This document shows, in pieces, positions 50,284 through 58,523 of a stretch of 64,000 bases of DNA (position 1 is the first letter of the stretch; every line of letters begins with the position of its first letter). The notes under the pieces are model-generated. The model had not been told where the DNA came from. It did no database searches and was given only the letters and a program-made list of their open reading frames with translations. Position numbers and translations under genes: made by a program. The stretch is from Malurus cyaneus samueli (lineage: Eukaryota; Chordata; Aves; Passeriformes; Maluridae), in contig CM019216.1 in the NCBI GenBank assembly GCA_009741485.1, forward strand, positions 42,132,872-42,196,871, given 5' to 3'.

Positions 50284-52888
50284 TACATATTTGGTTTATA
50301 CTCTGCGTAGGTACCTGTACACCCTGGATTTCCCAGAGAGTCGGATATCCAATCAGCCTGATCAGACACTGGAAATTCTGATGAGTGAGCTTGACCCAGT
50401 AGTTATGGACCAGTTCTACATGAAAGATGGTGTTACTGCAAATGATGTCACTCGTGTACGTTTGCATGAATGATATTTGGGGAATGGTGGAAATCAGGCA
50501 ACAAAATGCTTCATTCACTTACTTTTTAATACAAGGTTTATTTTGTGGTGGGAGAGATGTCACACAAAGTGTCAGGTTAATGCTTTGGGAATAAAATTGA
50601 TTTAACTTTAGAATGTTTTGGGGAATATAACTTCATGTTTTCAAAGCCCGTCCTTTAGTGAAAGAAGTGATAAGCAGTGCTTTAGATGATTGGAGGCTTT
50701 TAGTCTGAAGAATGTAGAAGTGGGAATAAAACCACAATTAAAGTAACTTCAAAGGATATAGATTACAAGGAGTAAGGTTTAGAGTGGAGCTAAGGACTGC
50801 AAAGCTTAGGCAGATATCAAAATTAGGGTTAAATCATGGAGCCATTTGGATGATGGAAAAGGCAGACTTGGGGTCTAAGCATAATTTGATGGGTTTCTCT
50901 CGATTTCCCATTTTCCAAATGGGGAAATCTTGTGACATGGACAAATTTTTCTGACAAGTACACTGACTTAATCTTGTTTTCCATCTTAGGCTTTGATTCT
51001 CATACTGTATTTGCTATTGAGATTTGGCTGTAGCTCAGGTACTGTGGTAAATCAAAACGCTTGGGATTGCATTTCTTTCTAGAGTATTTAGTATATCCTT
51101 ACTCTGGAGTAAACGTAAACAGCCTTCACTTTGTGGCTAATGGTTGAAGAGAAGCTCCATTTTTCATTTCAGCAGCAAAAGCAAATATGTTTTGGAATTG
51201 TAAGTTGTTTTCTTCTCTTGGATGGATGCAGGGGCTCTGTAAGAGGCGGTGTGATAGCTTGCATGCAGCTTGTCACTGCCATTTGTGTAGTGACAGGATG
51301 CAAAGCAAGTTCATCTACAGTGGTGCAAGTAATCAGACTGACTTGTTTTTGGGAGAATTCTGGTATCCTGTTTGTGAAGTAGATATTCATTCTGCCTTTG
51401 AGTTAAATCTGAACAGGTGTAAAGATGTATGGTAAACAGAGCTGTTTTAACTTCGTTTCAGATGAGTGGAATTCGTGACCTGATACCAGGTTCTGTTATT
51501 GATGCTACAATGTTCAATCCTTGTGGGTATTCAATGAATGGGATGAAATCGGATGTAAGTTTTACACTCAATAATAATAATCATTGATAACTGAAAGAAA
51601 GAAATATTTGGTGCTAATAATACCTTAATTTATTTTTCAGGGAACTTACTGGACTATTCACATCACTCCAGAACCAGAGTTTTCCTATGTTAGTTTTGAA
51701 ACAAACATAAGTCAGACCTCTTACGATGACCTGATTAGAAAAGTTGTAGAGGTTTTCAAGCCAGGAAAATTTGTGACAACTCTCTTTGTTAATCAGGTGA
51801 GTTTTCTTGCTTGCATTAGCTTATCAGCTGATGAAATACATATAGACACAAATGAAGCAAGGTGTGAGATTTTTACTGGAGATTTAACAGTTTCCAGTCT
51901 GTCTCTCTATTTGGGTGTAGTTTCTTTGCAGTAAAAATTTTCTTCAGTTTTGCTTTGGCATGTACTAAATCTGAGTTTCAGAAAACTTCAGAAACAGTAA
52001 TGTGAGGCATCCTAGTCTCAATATTCTAATGACTTCCTGTGTAGTTCTGTATGGGCATAATTTCATGCTTTTGCATTTTTCTGGATTTGCCTACACCTCT
52101 CAGTTGCATAACAGCTGCTGTTAATGGTGTTGCTCTCAGCTAATTGTAGAACCATAAAATTATTTGGGTTGGAAGGGACCTTAAAGATTATCTCGTTCCA
52201 ACCCCCTACCATGGGCAGGGGCACCTTCCACTAGAGCAGGCTCCTCAAAGCCCCATCCAACTTGGTCTTGAACAGTGCTGGGGATGGGGCATCCACAGCT
52301 TCTCTGGGCAGCCTTTCCAGTGCCTCACCACCCTCCCAGTGAAGACCTTTTTCTTAATCTCTACTCTAAACACACCCTCTTTCAATTTAAATCTGTTAAC
52401 CCTTGTTCTACCACTACAAGCTCTTGTAAACAGTCCCTCTCCAGGTCTCTTGCATCCCCCATGAGGCACTGGAAGGTGCTGTAAGGTCTCCCCAGAGCCT
52501 TCTCCAGGCCGAGAACCACAATTCTCTCAGCCTGTGTCCATAGGAAAGGTGCTCCACCACCCATGGTGGTTCACAGTACTATATGTAGGGAGTAGAATCA
52601 CTCCTTGTGAATGAAACTTCCTGCACCATGGTCAAGAAGAGTTTTAAAACATATTGGTTTTAAGAATCATACATGAAATAAAGTGTGCTAATCTATCTCT
52701 AAATGACGGCTTTAAAAGTAACTTTCACCTTTTTTTTTGTTTTCCAGAGCTCTAAATGTCGCACAGTGTTTTCCTCTGCCCAGAAAATTGAGGGGTTTAA
52801 ACGTCTTGATCACCAGATTGCCCAATTCAGTGATTATAATTTTGTTTTTACCAGTTTCACAAAAAATCGCCAGCAACAGCACAGTTGA
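37472..52888 (+). CDS. AMD1: S-adenosylmethionine decarboxylase proenzyme (nine coding exons)
   Basis: AMD1 decarboxylates AdoMet in the cytosol, supplying aminopropyl groups for spermidine and spermine. Joining 37472-37602, 47442-47528, 48832-48958, 49430-49532, 50152-50194, 50311-50455, 51462-51554, 51641-51796 and 52748-52888 gives 1026 bases, 341 residues plus UGA, with GT-AG introns and no frame break. Human is 334 residues; the seven extra lie in exon 1 (two near the N-terminus, five in a Gln/Pro-rich linker). The self-cleavage site is LSE/SSMF, with Ser75 becoming the pyruvoyl group (human Ser68). Catalytic Cys89 (human 82), processing Ser236 and His250 (human 229, 243), Glu10 and Glu13, substrate-stacking Phe230, and putrescine-site Asp181, Glu185 and Glu263 are all present. 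The start ATG has context CACCATGA. Regulation is by the MAGDIS uORF and probably by the readthrough extension after the stop. Confidence 0.98.
38436..38655. promoter_or_regulatory. AMD1: E-box and CCAAT cluster in AMD1 intron 1
   Basis: Three canonical CACGTG E-boxes (38436-38441, 38563-38568 and 38650-38655) and two CCAAT boxes (38509-38513 and 38555-38559) lie within 220 bases, about 0.8-1.05 kb downstream of the first coding exon but still in the CpG island. CACGTG binds MYC/MAX and USF-type bHLH factors. The polyamine gene ODC1 is a known MYC target with E-boxes in its intron 1. A MYC-responsive enhancer or an alternative intronic promoter is inferred. Confidence 0.5.
38845..38903 (+). 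repeat. CR1 3' end stub (sense)
   Basis: The segment AACCAGATGATCTTCAAGGCCCCTTCCAACTTAGACCATTCAACCATTATGG is the terminal 60 or so bases of a CR1 copy. It lies directly at the downstream edge of the CpG island in AMD1 intron 1. Confidence 0.85.
38904..47441 (+). other. AMD1: AMD1 intron 1, main part
   Basis: AT-rich sequence between the CpG island and exon 2. Apart from the gap at 46809-46818 I saw no transposon, RNA gene or extra exon here. Open frames are short and carry no recognisable protein segment. Confidence 0.7.
46809..46818. other. Assembly gap, 10 N
   Basis: Ten undetermined bases inside AMD1 intron 1, about 620 bases before exon 2. A round 10 suggests a placeholder, so the true length is unknown. 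No coding sequence is expected to be missing because the spliced frame is complete. Confidence 0.99.
47442..47528 (+). CDS. AMD1: AMD1 coding exon 2
   Basis: Encodes Arg44 to the first bases of Ser73, including [15 protein letters not shown]. The acceptor is TTCTTCACAG and the donor is AG/GTAAGG. The processing site Glu-Ser lies immediately across the next splice junction. Confidence 0.97.
48832..48958 (+). CDS. AMD1: AMD1 coding exon 3 (self-cleavage site and catalytic Cys)
   Basis: Begins by completing Ser73, then Glu74-Ser75, the proenzyme cleavage bond, followed by [20 protein letters not shown] with catalytic Cys89. It ends at Gln115, in phase 0, before GTAAGG. Confidence 0.97.
49430..49532 (+). 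CDS. AMD1: AMD1 coding exon 4
   Basis: Encodes [20 protein letters not shown] and following residues through IFP plus one base of Asn150. The acceptor is TTTTTTCAG and the donor is A/GTAAGT. Confidence 0.96.
50152..50194 (+). CDS. AMD1: AMD1 coding exon 5 (43-base microexon-like exon)
   Basis: Encodes the conserved [14 protein letters not shown] and two bases of Trp164. The reading frame fixes the donor as TG/GTACGT, since the next exon supplies the G that completes Trp. It is followed by an intron of only 116 bases containing a TA repeat. Confidence 0.95.
50257..50283. repeat. (TA)n microsatellite in AMD1 intron 5
   Basis: A 27-base pure TA run occupies nearly a quarter of the 116-base intron 5 and ends 27 bases before the exon 6 acceptor, in the region where the branch point and pyrimidine tract should lie. 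Confidence 0.95.
50311..50455 (+). CDS. AMD1: AMD1 coding exon 6
   Basis: Encodes [20 protein letters not shown] and following sequence to DVTR (residue 212), including the putrescine-site acids Asp181 and Glu185. The acceptor is TCTGCGTAG, with a weak pyrimidine tract because a TA repeat sits just upstream. The donor is CGT/GTACGT. Confidence 0.96.
51462..51554 (+). CDS. AMD1: AMD1 coding exon 7
   Basis: Encodes residues 213-243, [20 protein letters not shown] then [11 protein letters not shown], including substrate-binding Phe230 and processing Ser236. Residue 213 is Met where human has Glu. The following intron is only 86 bases. Confidence 0.96.
51641..51796 (+). CDS. AMD1: AMD1 coding exon 8
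   Basis: Encodes residues 244-295, starting [20 protein letters not shown], with processing His250 and putrescine-site Glu263, and ending VTTLFVNQ before GTGAGT. Confidence 0.96.
52147..52556 (-). repeat. CR1 LINE fragment in AMD1 intron 8 (antisense)
   Basis: The plus strand shows the reverse complement of the CR1 3' region: AGAACCATAAAATTATTTGGGTTGGAAGGGACC, then CCATGGGCAGGGGCACCTTCCACTAGAG, GGGGCATCCACAGCTTCTCTGGGCA and further blocks to the ATAGGAAAGGTGCTCCA part. It fills over 40 percent of intron 8 and is fairly well preserved. Confidence 0.93.
52748..52888 (+). CDS. AMD1: AMD1 coding exon 9 and first stop (UGA)
   Basis: Encodes residues 296-341: [20 protein letters not shown], then DYNFVFTSF and the variable Gln/His-rich C-terminus RQQQHS, followed by UGA at 52886-52888. 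The frame continues open beyond this stop (see the extension at 52889-53266). Confidence 0.97.
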   Translation, partial: SSKCRTVFSSAQKIEGFKRLDHQIAQFSDYNFVFTSFTKNRQQQHS

Positions 52889-53266
52889 TTAAGAATGAAG
52901 AAAAAGCGCAAAAAGAAATCCCATATAGAAGGTGGTGGTTGCTTTCTAGTTAATGATTCAGGGGGCCATGCTTTCCACTCCCACCACCTTGTAGTTGTGG
53001 AAAGCCCTAGGTGTAACCATAGTATAACCATTTTGAATTGTATGCATTATTATATCAAGGAGTTAGATATCTTGCATGAATGCTCTCTTCTGTGTTTAGG
53101 TACTCTATGCCACTCTTGCTGTGAAATTGAAGTGCATGTAGAAAAATCTTACTGTATGAAACTTTACAACACTTGTAAAAATGATTCAGGTAGAATTACA
53201 CACAGTATAGTTTTTCTCCAAGTATCACCAAAAATTCCCCACAGACAAGGCTTTCGTCCTCATTAG
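52889..53266 (+). CDS. AMD1: AMD1 readthrough extension ('tail'), 125 codons in frame after UGA
   Basis: Directly after the AMD1 UGA stop the same frame stays open for 125 codons to UAG at 53264-53266. It starts LRMKKKRKKK, a strongly basic cluster, continues with a Gly- then His-rich part and Cys-containing middle, and ends QGFRPH. A conserved frame of nearly this length (127 codons in human) has been reported downstream of vertebrate AMD1. There, rare readthrough ribosomes stall near the second stop and queue back toward the first, limiting the number of proteins made per mRNA. The retained open frame here agrees with that role. The product is probably not an abundant protein. The internal AUG at 52895 is not thought to be used. 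Function in this species is inferred from the family. Confidence 0.85.
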   Translation, partial: LRMKKKRKKKSHIEGGGCFLVNDSGGHAFHSHHLVVVESPRCNHSITILNCMHYYIKELDILHECSLLCLGTLCHSCCEIEVHVEKSYCMKLYNTCKNDSGRITHSIVFLQVSPKIPHRQGFRPH

Positions 53267-53505
53267 ACTTCAGCCTCAACCGACTCACTGGGGACAGTTC
53301 TCTGTTAAATTGTCACTTTTTTTTTTTATCTATGTTGTGATTTCAGTCTGAAACAGTTTTTGATGAACTTCTATGATTTCTAATGAAACTGATTCCTAAT
53401 TAACACTTTCATGTTTGGAGGAAGTTCTTTAAACAGTTACAAATTGTTTTGCTACTACAGGTGGTGGTTGATTTATTTTTAAATCAGACTGACTTTTCAT
53501 GCTCT

Positions 53506-53511
53506 AATAAA
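53506..53511 (+). terminator. AMD1: Proximal AMD1 poly(A) signal (AATAAA)
   Basis: Canonical AATAAA about 620 bases after the stop codon. With a leader of 405 bases and 1026 coding bases it predicts a transcript of about 2.1 kb before tailing, matching the shorter mammalian AMD1 mRNA. It lies 240 bases beyond the extension's second stop. Confidence 0.8.
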
Positions 53512-54888
53512 GCTTCTAGGGATTGGCTCATCTCTCTTGGAGCACTGGGCTAATGCATCAGTCATTAACCTTTAGTAACTTGGGTATCGGTACTAGTGCA
53601 GGCTAAAGTTTGTCTTACCTTAATGCTCGTTTCTCTGTCCACATCCCAAGCTGTCACACTGCTACGCAATGGCAGAATTTGATGAAGGTCCAAGACTTGG
53701 TAGGGGAAAAGCTGAGCCAGGCTTCAAGTGCTTTGGCAGGATTGTGTGACAGCTTTGCGAAATGCGAGTTCGTGTTGGCACCAGACGTTTTCTGTCCTAA
53801 TCACCTGTTATGTCAGAGCGGGAAGCTGGTGCTCCTGAGCACTGGCAGGTGGGGCTGGTGGAAGAGTGGAATTTGCCAGTCTGGGTGTGTTGAGTGGTTT
53901 GGATTATTCCCAGTAAAACCTGTGACCTGCCACTTTGGACTGTAAAGAGTGCTTCTAAACTGGTCCAGTGTCACTTCATTTTGTTGTTCCAAGCAAAGCT
54001 AATGCCTCTGTCTTGTGACAGTCCTGTGACATTGTTGTGCATGTGACTTACATTGTACTTGAGTGTTGTGACTTCATCTGTTTTTTCCTCCTAATTGCTA
54101 AGGTGGTTTCTCTTACTGTGACTTGAGGGCATTAAGTGAAGGCATAGAACAAGAGCTGTCTGGGACACCTGGACAGAAGTGAAGTAGAATGCTATTCATG
54201 GAGCATGAATAAGTGTATAAATCAAAGTCACTTTAATGAGTATTGACTGAAATGCAGGCTTTGAAAAGCTGGCACACTTTCAGCTATGTTTGTTTGCAAA
54301 TACTGGGATTTGTAACAGCTGGGAGACCAGCATGTTAACAGCAAAATTGAGACTATTTTCCCCCTCTTGTCCTTGCAATGATTTGACTCTTTCTGGTTTG
54401 ATGCAATGGTTCTTTTGTTCCTTCTGTATTTATAAATGAAGCACTTTTTCAGTGCTTCTAAACTAAAGTCTGCTTGATTAGAAATCAAGTGGTTGGAACA
54501 TTTTGATTTTTTTTTTTTATTTTAAGCATATTATTGATGTTCTTTACCAATGTTATCAATTACATGCTGTAAATGGCACTAATGCTTTTTGTTGTTAACA
54601 TTGAGGACCAATATTTCAATGGGGTTTTTTTTTTGTTCTTGCGTTGTCCCAAATGTTCTGACATTTTTTGGCTTGAGGTCCTTTAAGTTGACTGAAGATC
54701 CCTTTTCAAGTAATACTGAAAGAAAGCATCTTACAAAAAGAAGTATAAGCCTCGTCTGTGAAATGAAAGCTGTTGAATGGGTTATTGAACTATCTGGGTG
54801 ATCAGGATGGGGGGAGTATGGTGTTTATAATTTCTGTGGTGTTAGACTTTGATCATTTAAAAATATCTGTACCACAACTTAACGCTTC

Positions 54889-54894
54889 AATAAA
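54889..54894 (+). terminator. AMD1: Distal AMD1 poly(A) signal (AATAAA)
   Basis: Canonical AATAAA followed within 25 bases by a TTGTTTGTAGTGATGG GU-rich element. It predicts a transcript of about 3.4-3.5 kb, matching the longer mammalian AMD1 mRNA. Confidence 0.85.
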
Positions 54895-54915
54895 AGTTCG
54901 CTTAAATTGTTTGTA

Positions 54916-55710
54916 GTGATGGTCCAGCAATTCTACCCTTCGCTGTCTTCATGCTTTTTGGTACCAAATGGTTTAATTCTGAAATAGATTTATGTTCTTG
55001 CTGTCCTAATTGGCTCTGCCCTAGTAGGGGATGCATCTGAGTGCACTGGTAGTTTAAAATAAGGCAGCATGTGAAACGAAGCCAAATGAAAATGTTGCGC
55101 TGTTCTTGAGGCTAAAACTGTTTCTCTAAATGAACACAAAAATTTCTTGTCTTCGTTTAACCTGCGTGGTTTTTTTTGAGCATTAACTATTCTAAATAGT
55201 CCTCTGAATTAAGACAACTGCTTCTAAGTTACAACGGGCATACATTTATGGTACTTAGGGCTTAGACTGGCTTTGAGGGTTCAAGGTGAGATTTATCTCT
55301 TCATATAAAGTAGCATGGACCTGATTTGGATAGTAACCTAGACCAGAAGCTGGTGGCTAGGAATGTCAGTGCTAAGCAGATGCATCTAGCACAATTGAAA
55401 ATTCCTTGAGTTTGTATGCCAAGCCCTACAGGAACAGCAGCTGCAGTTTACGCGTACGTGCAAAGCTCTAGCAATGCCGGTGTCCCCCAAAATCACCTCC
55501 ATAGGGAAACCTTGTGTTATCATTGAAGGTCTAAAGCCTTTCAATGGTTTACTTCTGAATACAAGTTCCATTAGTCACCCAGAACCTGATCTTTGATATT
55601 ACATGCTTCTAATGATGTTCTGGATACTAAATCATAACTTCTGGTTATTTCAGATACTTAGGACCATTGAAAATGCCTGATTAATTATTCTATGAAAATA
55701 AGTTCAAAAC
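54916..55710. other. Intergenic DNA downstream of AMD1
   Basis: Non-coding sequence between the distal AMD1 poly(A) site and the next CR1 copy. Nothing recognisable was seen. Confidence 0.6.
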
Positions 55711-56056
55711 CTGTGGGAGACGGGTCCTGATTGACCAACCTGATCTCCATCTGTGGCAAGCTGACTCACTCATTGGGTGATGGAAAAGTGGGTGGTGTCC
55801 CTCTGGACAGTAAAGCATTAGATTCTGTGTCACAACCTTCTGGAGAAACCGGGTGCACTCTTTGCTGGGTAAAAAAACTTGACTGGGTCATCAGACCCAG
55901 AGGAGGGGGGTGAGTGGTGCCACATCCAGCTGCTGGCTGGTCACCAGGGGTGTTCCCCAGGGGTCTGTCGTGGTTGCAAAGCTGGGGCTGTCTCATTCAG
56001 TGGTAGGGGAATCTTTAAGGTCCCTTCCAATCCAAACCATTCTATGATTATATGTT
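55711..56056 (+). repeat. CR1 LINE with large internal deletion
   Basis: The left part carries CR1 reverse-transcriptase sequence (GGGAGACGGGTCCTGATTGACCAACCTGATCTCC, then a CTTTGCTGGGTAAAAAA block and GTTCCCCAGGGGTCTGTCGTG). It then jumps directly to the 3' terminus (AATCTTTAAGGTCCCTTCCAATCC, ATTCTATGATT). Roughly the distal half of ORF2 and most of the 3' untranslated part are missing between these, and the reading frame is disrupted. Confidence 0.9.
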
Positions 56057-57617
56057 AGACTGGGGATGGTCTGCATCATCTTAGGGCAGGCAAGAGGATT
56101 AAGGCAGTTCTGTGCTTTAGCACTCTGTTTCAATGCAGGGCAGAGAGGGAAAAGCTGCTGCTCCAATGCTGGAATCAAGCCACTTGAATAGGCATTAAAA
56201 GCCAGTGGTTTTCAGTCCTAGACCTTTACTGTAGTGTGATGATGGCAAAGAGATGACAGCTCAGTGTGGGATGACTCTAGAAACAGGTACTGGCTGTCAG
56301 TTTGGCTGCTGCTTTGGTGGTCCAGGACTATGTGCTGGCAGAAATATTGAAGCTTGCCAGCTGGGGTGGTCTAAGTTCAGGTTTCCTTAGGGATTATTGC
56401 AAAAGCAGTGCCACCAATACCCAAGTGCACAAGACTTGGAAACAATGCTGAGGATATGTTCCTGAGGTATGGAGTTTTCCCAAGCTACTCAGGTGAAACT
56501 ATATTAGAAGTGGAAAAAGTTGCTTCCAAATACATTTTGTATAAACTGAATCCTGCTGAAGTGTTAAAGCCAAGCCTGTGGCCAAAGCCTGGGAAGAACA
56601 GGATAGTTCAGTGCTGATCTGTTGTGCTCCCATACAACCACAGTAATGACAATTCAGTAGAAAGGTTAATGGCCAACTGAGGAGCTGCCGTGGCAGCTAC
56701 ACGGAGCTAAGCAAATGGGATTCATGTGTTCTCAAACATGTTCAAAAACTTAATTTCAAATGCTTGTGGAGCCATAGTGCGAATGTACCTATAGACAAGC
56801 CTGGGGAAGAGAGCACTGTCATCAGGAAACTGCTGAGACAGGCATTTCCCCACAGTGTTCCATTGACTTTCAATTAAGTGTTTAACTTCAGGTTAAGTTA
56901 GACTTGCACTTTTTCATCCCTCTTAATTCCATTCTGTGGGATTAGTGGTGGTGTGGTCCATGGGGTACTCTGCGTATTGTTTGCAGTTCAGACAGACCTC
57001 TACTGTTTGGAGAGATTGGATTAGGGTTAAAATTGCCTATAATGTTTGGTGTTAGTATACTTCCTGCCTACAAGGAAGCACTGCAAAATAATTTATAACC
57101 AAATTTCAGGCTAACTGTTCTATTTTCTTCTATTGCTTGTTATACACTGTACTTACAAAACTGGAGCTGCTGTTATATTTAATTTTTAAAAAATAAAGCA
57201 GGCCCTAGAGAGTCCTGCTTCTGCAGCTGCCTGAGAGCCGTATCTTTATATGAATTTTACATTCTCTATAATGGGCTTAGTTCTGCCTTTGGCAACTGCT
57301 ATTAATTTTAGATGTATGTTTACAAGTGAAATACGTACAGTCACATTTAGGAGCAAGACCAGGCACATGGATACTGTAATCTCAGCATTTTTCATTCCTG
57401 GATTAACCCAAACATGAACACACATTTTTGTGTCATGTAATTCTTAATGTGGATACTTCACCTAATCCCTAACTCTAAATTATGTCATTTATAGCCTTCC
57501 TGTTATTTTCTCCACATCTTTTTATGGCTTATATTGATCCTCTCAGTCCATCACTCTAAATTTTTCTTGAATACTAAGATTTCAATATAGCATGCAAGGC
57601 ATCCACCCATCTGAAGA
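56057..57617. other. Intergenic DNA, no gene seen
   Basis: Unique-looking sequence between two CR1 copies. A 69-codon open frame at 56408-56617 has no recognisable similarity and no promoter or splice context. Confidence 0.55.
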
Positions 57618-58523
57618 CATAGAATCACAGAATCATTTGGGTTGGAAGGGATCTAAAAGATCACCTGATTCCAACACCTTACACTAGACTGACTTTCTTA
57701 AAGCCCCTTCCAGCCTGGCCTTGACCACTTCCAGGGATGGGGCATGCCCAATTTTTCTGAGCAACCTGTTCCAGTGTCTCACCATCCTCACAGTAAAGAA
57801 TTTCTCCCTAATACCTGATCTATACCTTTGCTCATTCCCACTCGTCCTGTCACTACATGCTCTAGTAAATAGTCTCTCTCCATCTTTCTAATAGTCTCCC
57901 TTCAGGTACTGGAAGGCTGCAAATAAATCACTCAGAGCCTCTTTTCCAGGCAAAAAAATCCACATTTTGTCAGCCTTTCCTCAGAGGAGAGGTGACACAT
58001 CAGTAATAAATTTGGTGTCCCTCTGGACTCACTGCAGCAGGTCAATGCCCCTGCCGTGCTGAGGACCCCAGAGCAATTTGCAGCACTCCAGGTGAGGTCT
58101 TGCCAGAGCAGAGGGGCAGAATCCCCTCCCTTGCCCTGCTGGCCGTGCTGCTTTGGATGCAGTCCAGGACATTTTGGCTTTCTGAGCTGGGAGTGCTCAT
58201 GTCCAGCCTCTCATCCACCGGCAGCCACCAGTCCTCAGCAGGGCTGTGCTTGATCTGTTCATCTCCCAGCCTGGATTGATAGGAGAGTTACCCTGACACA
58301 GATGTGGTGACTTGGACTTGGTCTTGTTAAAACCTCATGAGGTTCCCATGGCCGACTTCTTGAGCTTGTCCAGATTCCTCTGGATGGCATCCCATCCTTC
58401 CGATGTGCCAGCCACACCACTTAGTTTTGTGTCATCTGCAAATTTGTGGAGGGTGCACTTGATCCCTTCATCTGTGTCATTAATGAAGATATTAAATAGC
58501 ACTGGTCCCAATATGGGTGCCCC
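57618..58523 (-). repeat. CR1 LINE, 5'-truncated (antisense), with reverse-transcriptase remnant
   Basis: The minus-strand element has its 3' end at 57618 (plus strand CATAGAATCACAGAATCATTTGGGTTGGAAGGG) and runs up to about 58523. Its upstream end on the minus strand translates as [20 protein letters not shown] followed by [10 protein letters not shown], which contains the ADD motif of the CR1 reverse transcriptase. The frame is soon lost, so the copy is dead. At about 900 bases it is the second longest CR1 in the window. Confidence 0.93.

Larger units (their letters stand above)
52889..54915 (+). other. AMD1: AMD1 3' untranslated region (long form)
   Basis: Follows the UGA stop and ends about 20 bases past the distal poly(A) signal. 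It begins with the in-frame extension and holds the proximal poly(A) signal at 53506. The region from 53530 to 54880 belongs only to the long transcript. It is AT-rich with poly-T runs and contains an unrelated open frame (53610-53945) without recognisable similarity. Confidence 0.8.

Noticed and set aside
52895..53266. Separate small gene starting at the ATG at 52895
   Set aside because: The ATG is the third codon after the AMD1 stop and in the same frame, so it is better explained as part of the readthrough extension.
53610..53945. 111-residue open frame in the AMD1 3' UTR
   Set aside because: It is not in a spliced or readthrough context, has no recognisable motif and starts with a non-ATG codon. 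The real extension is the frame directly after the UGA.
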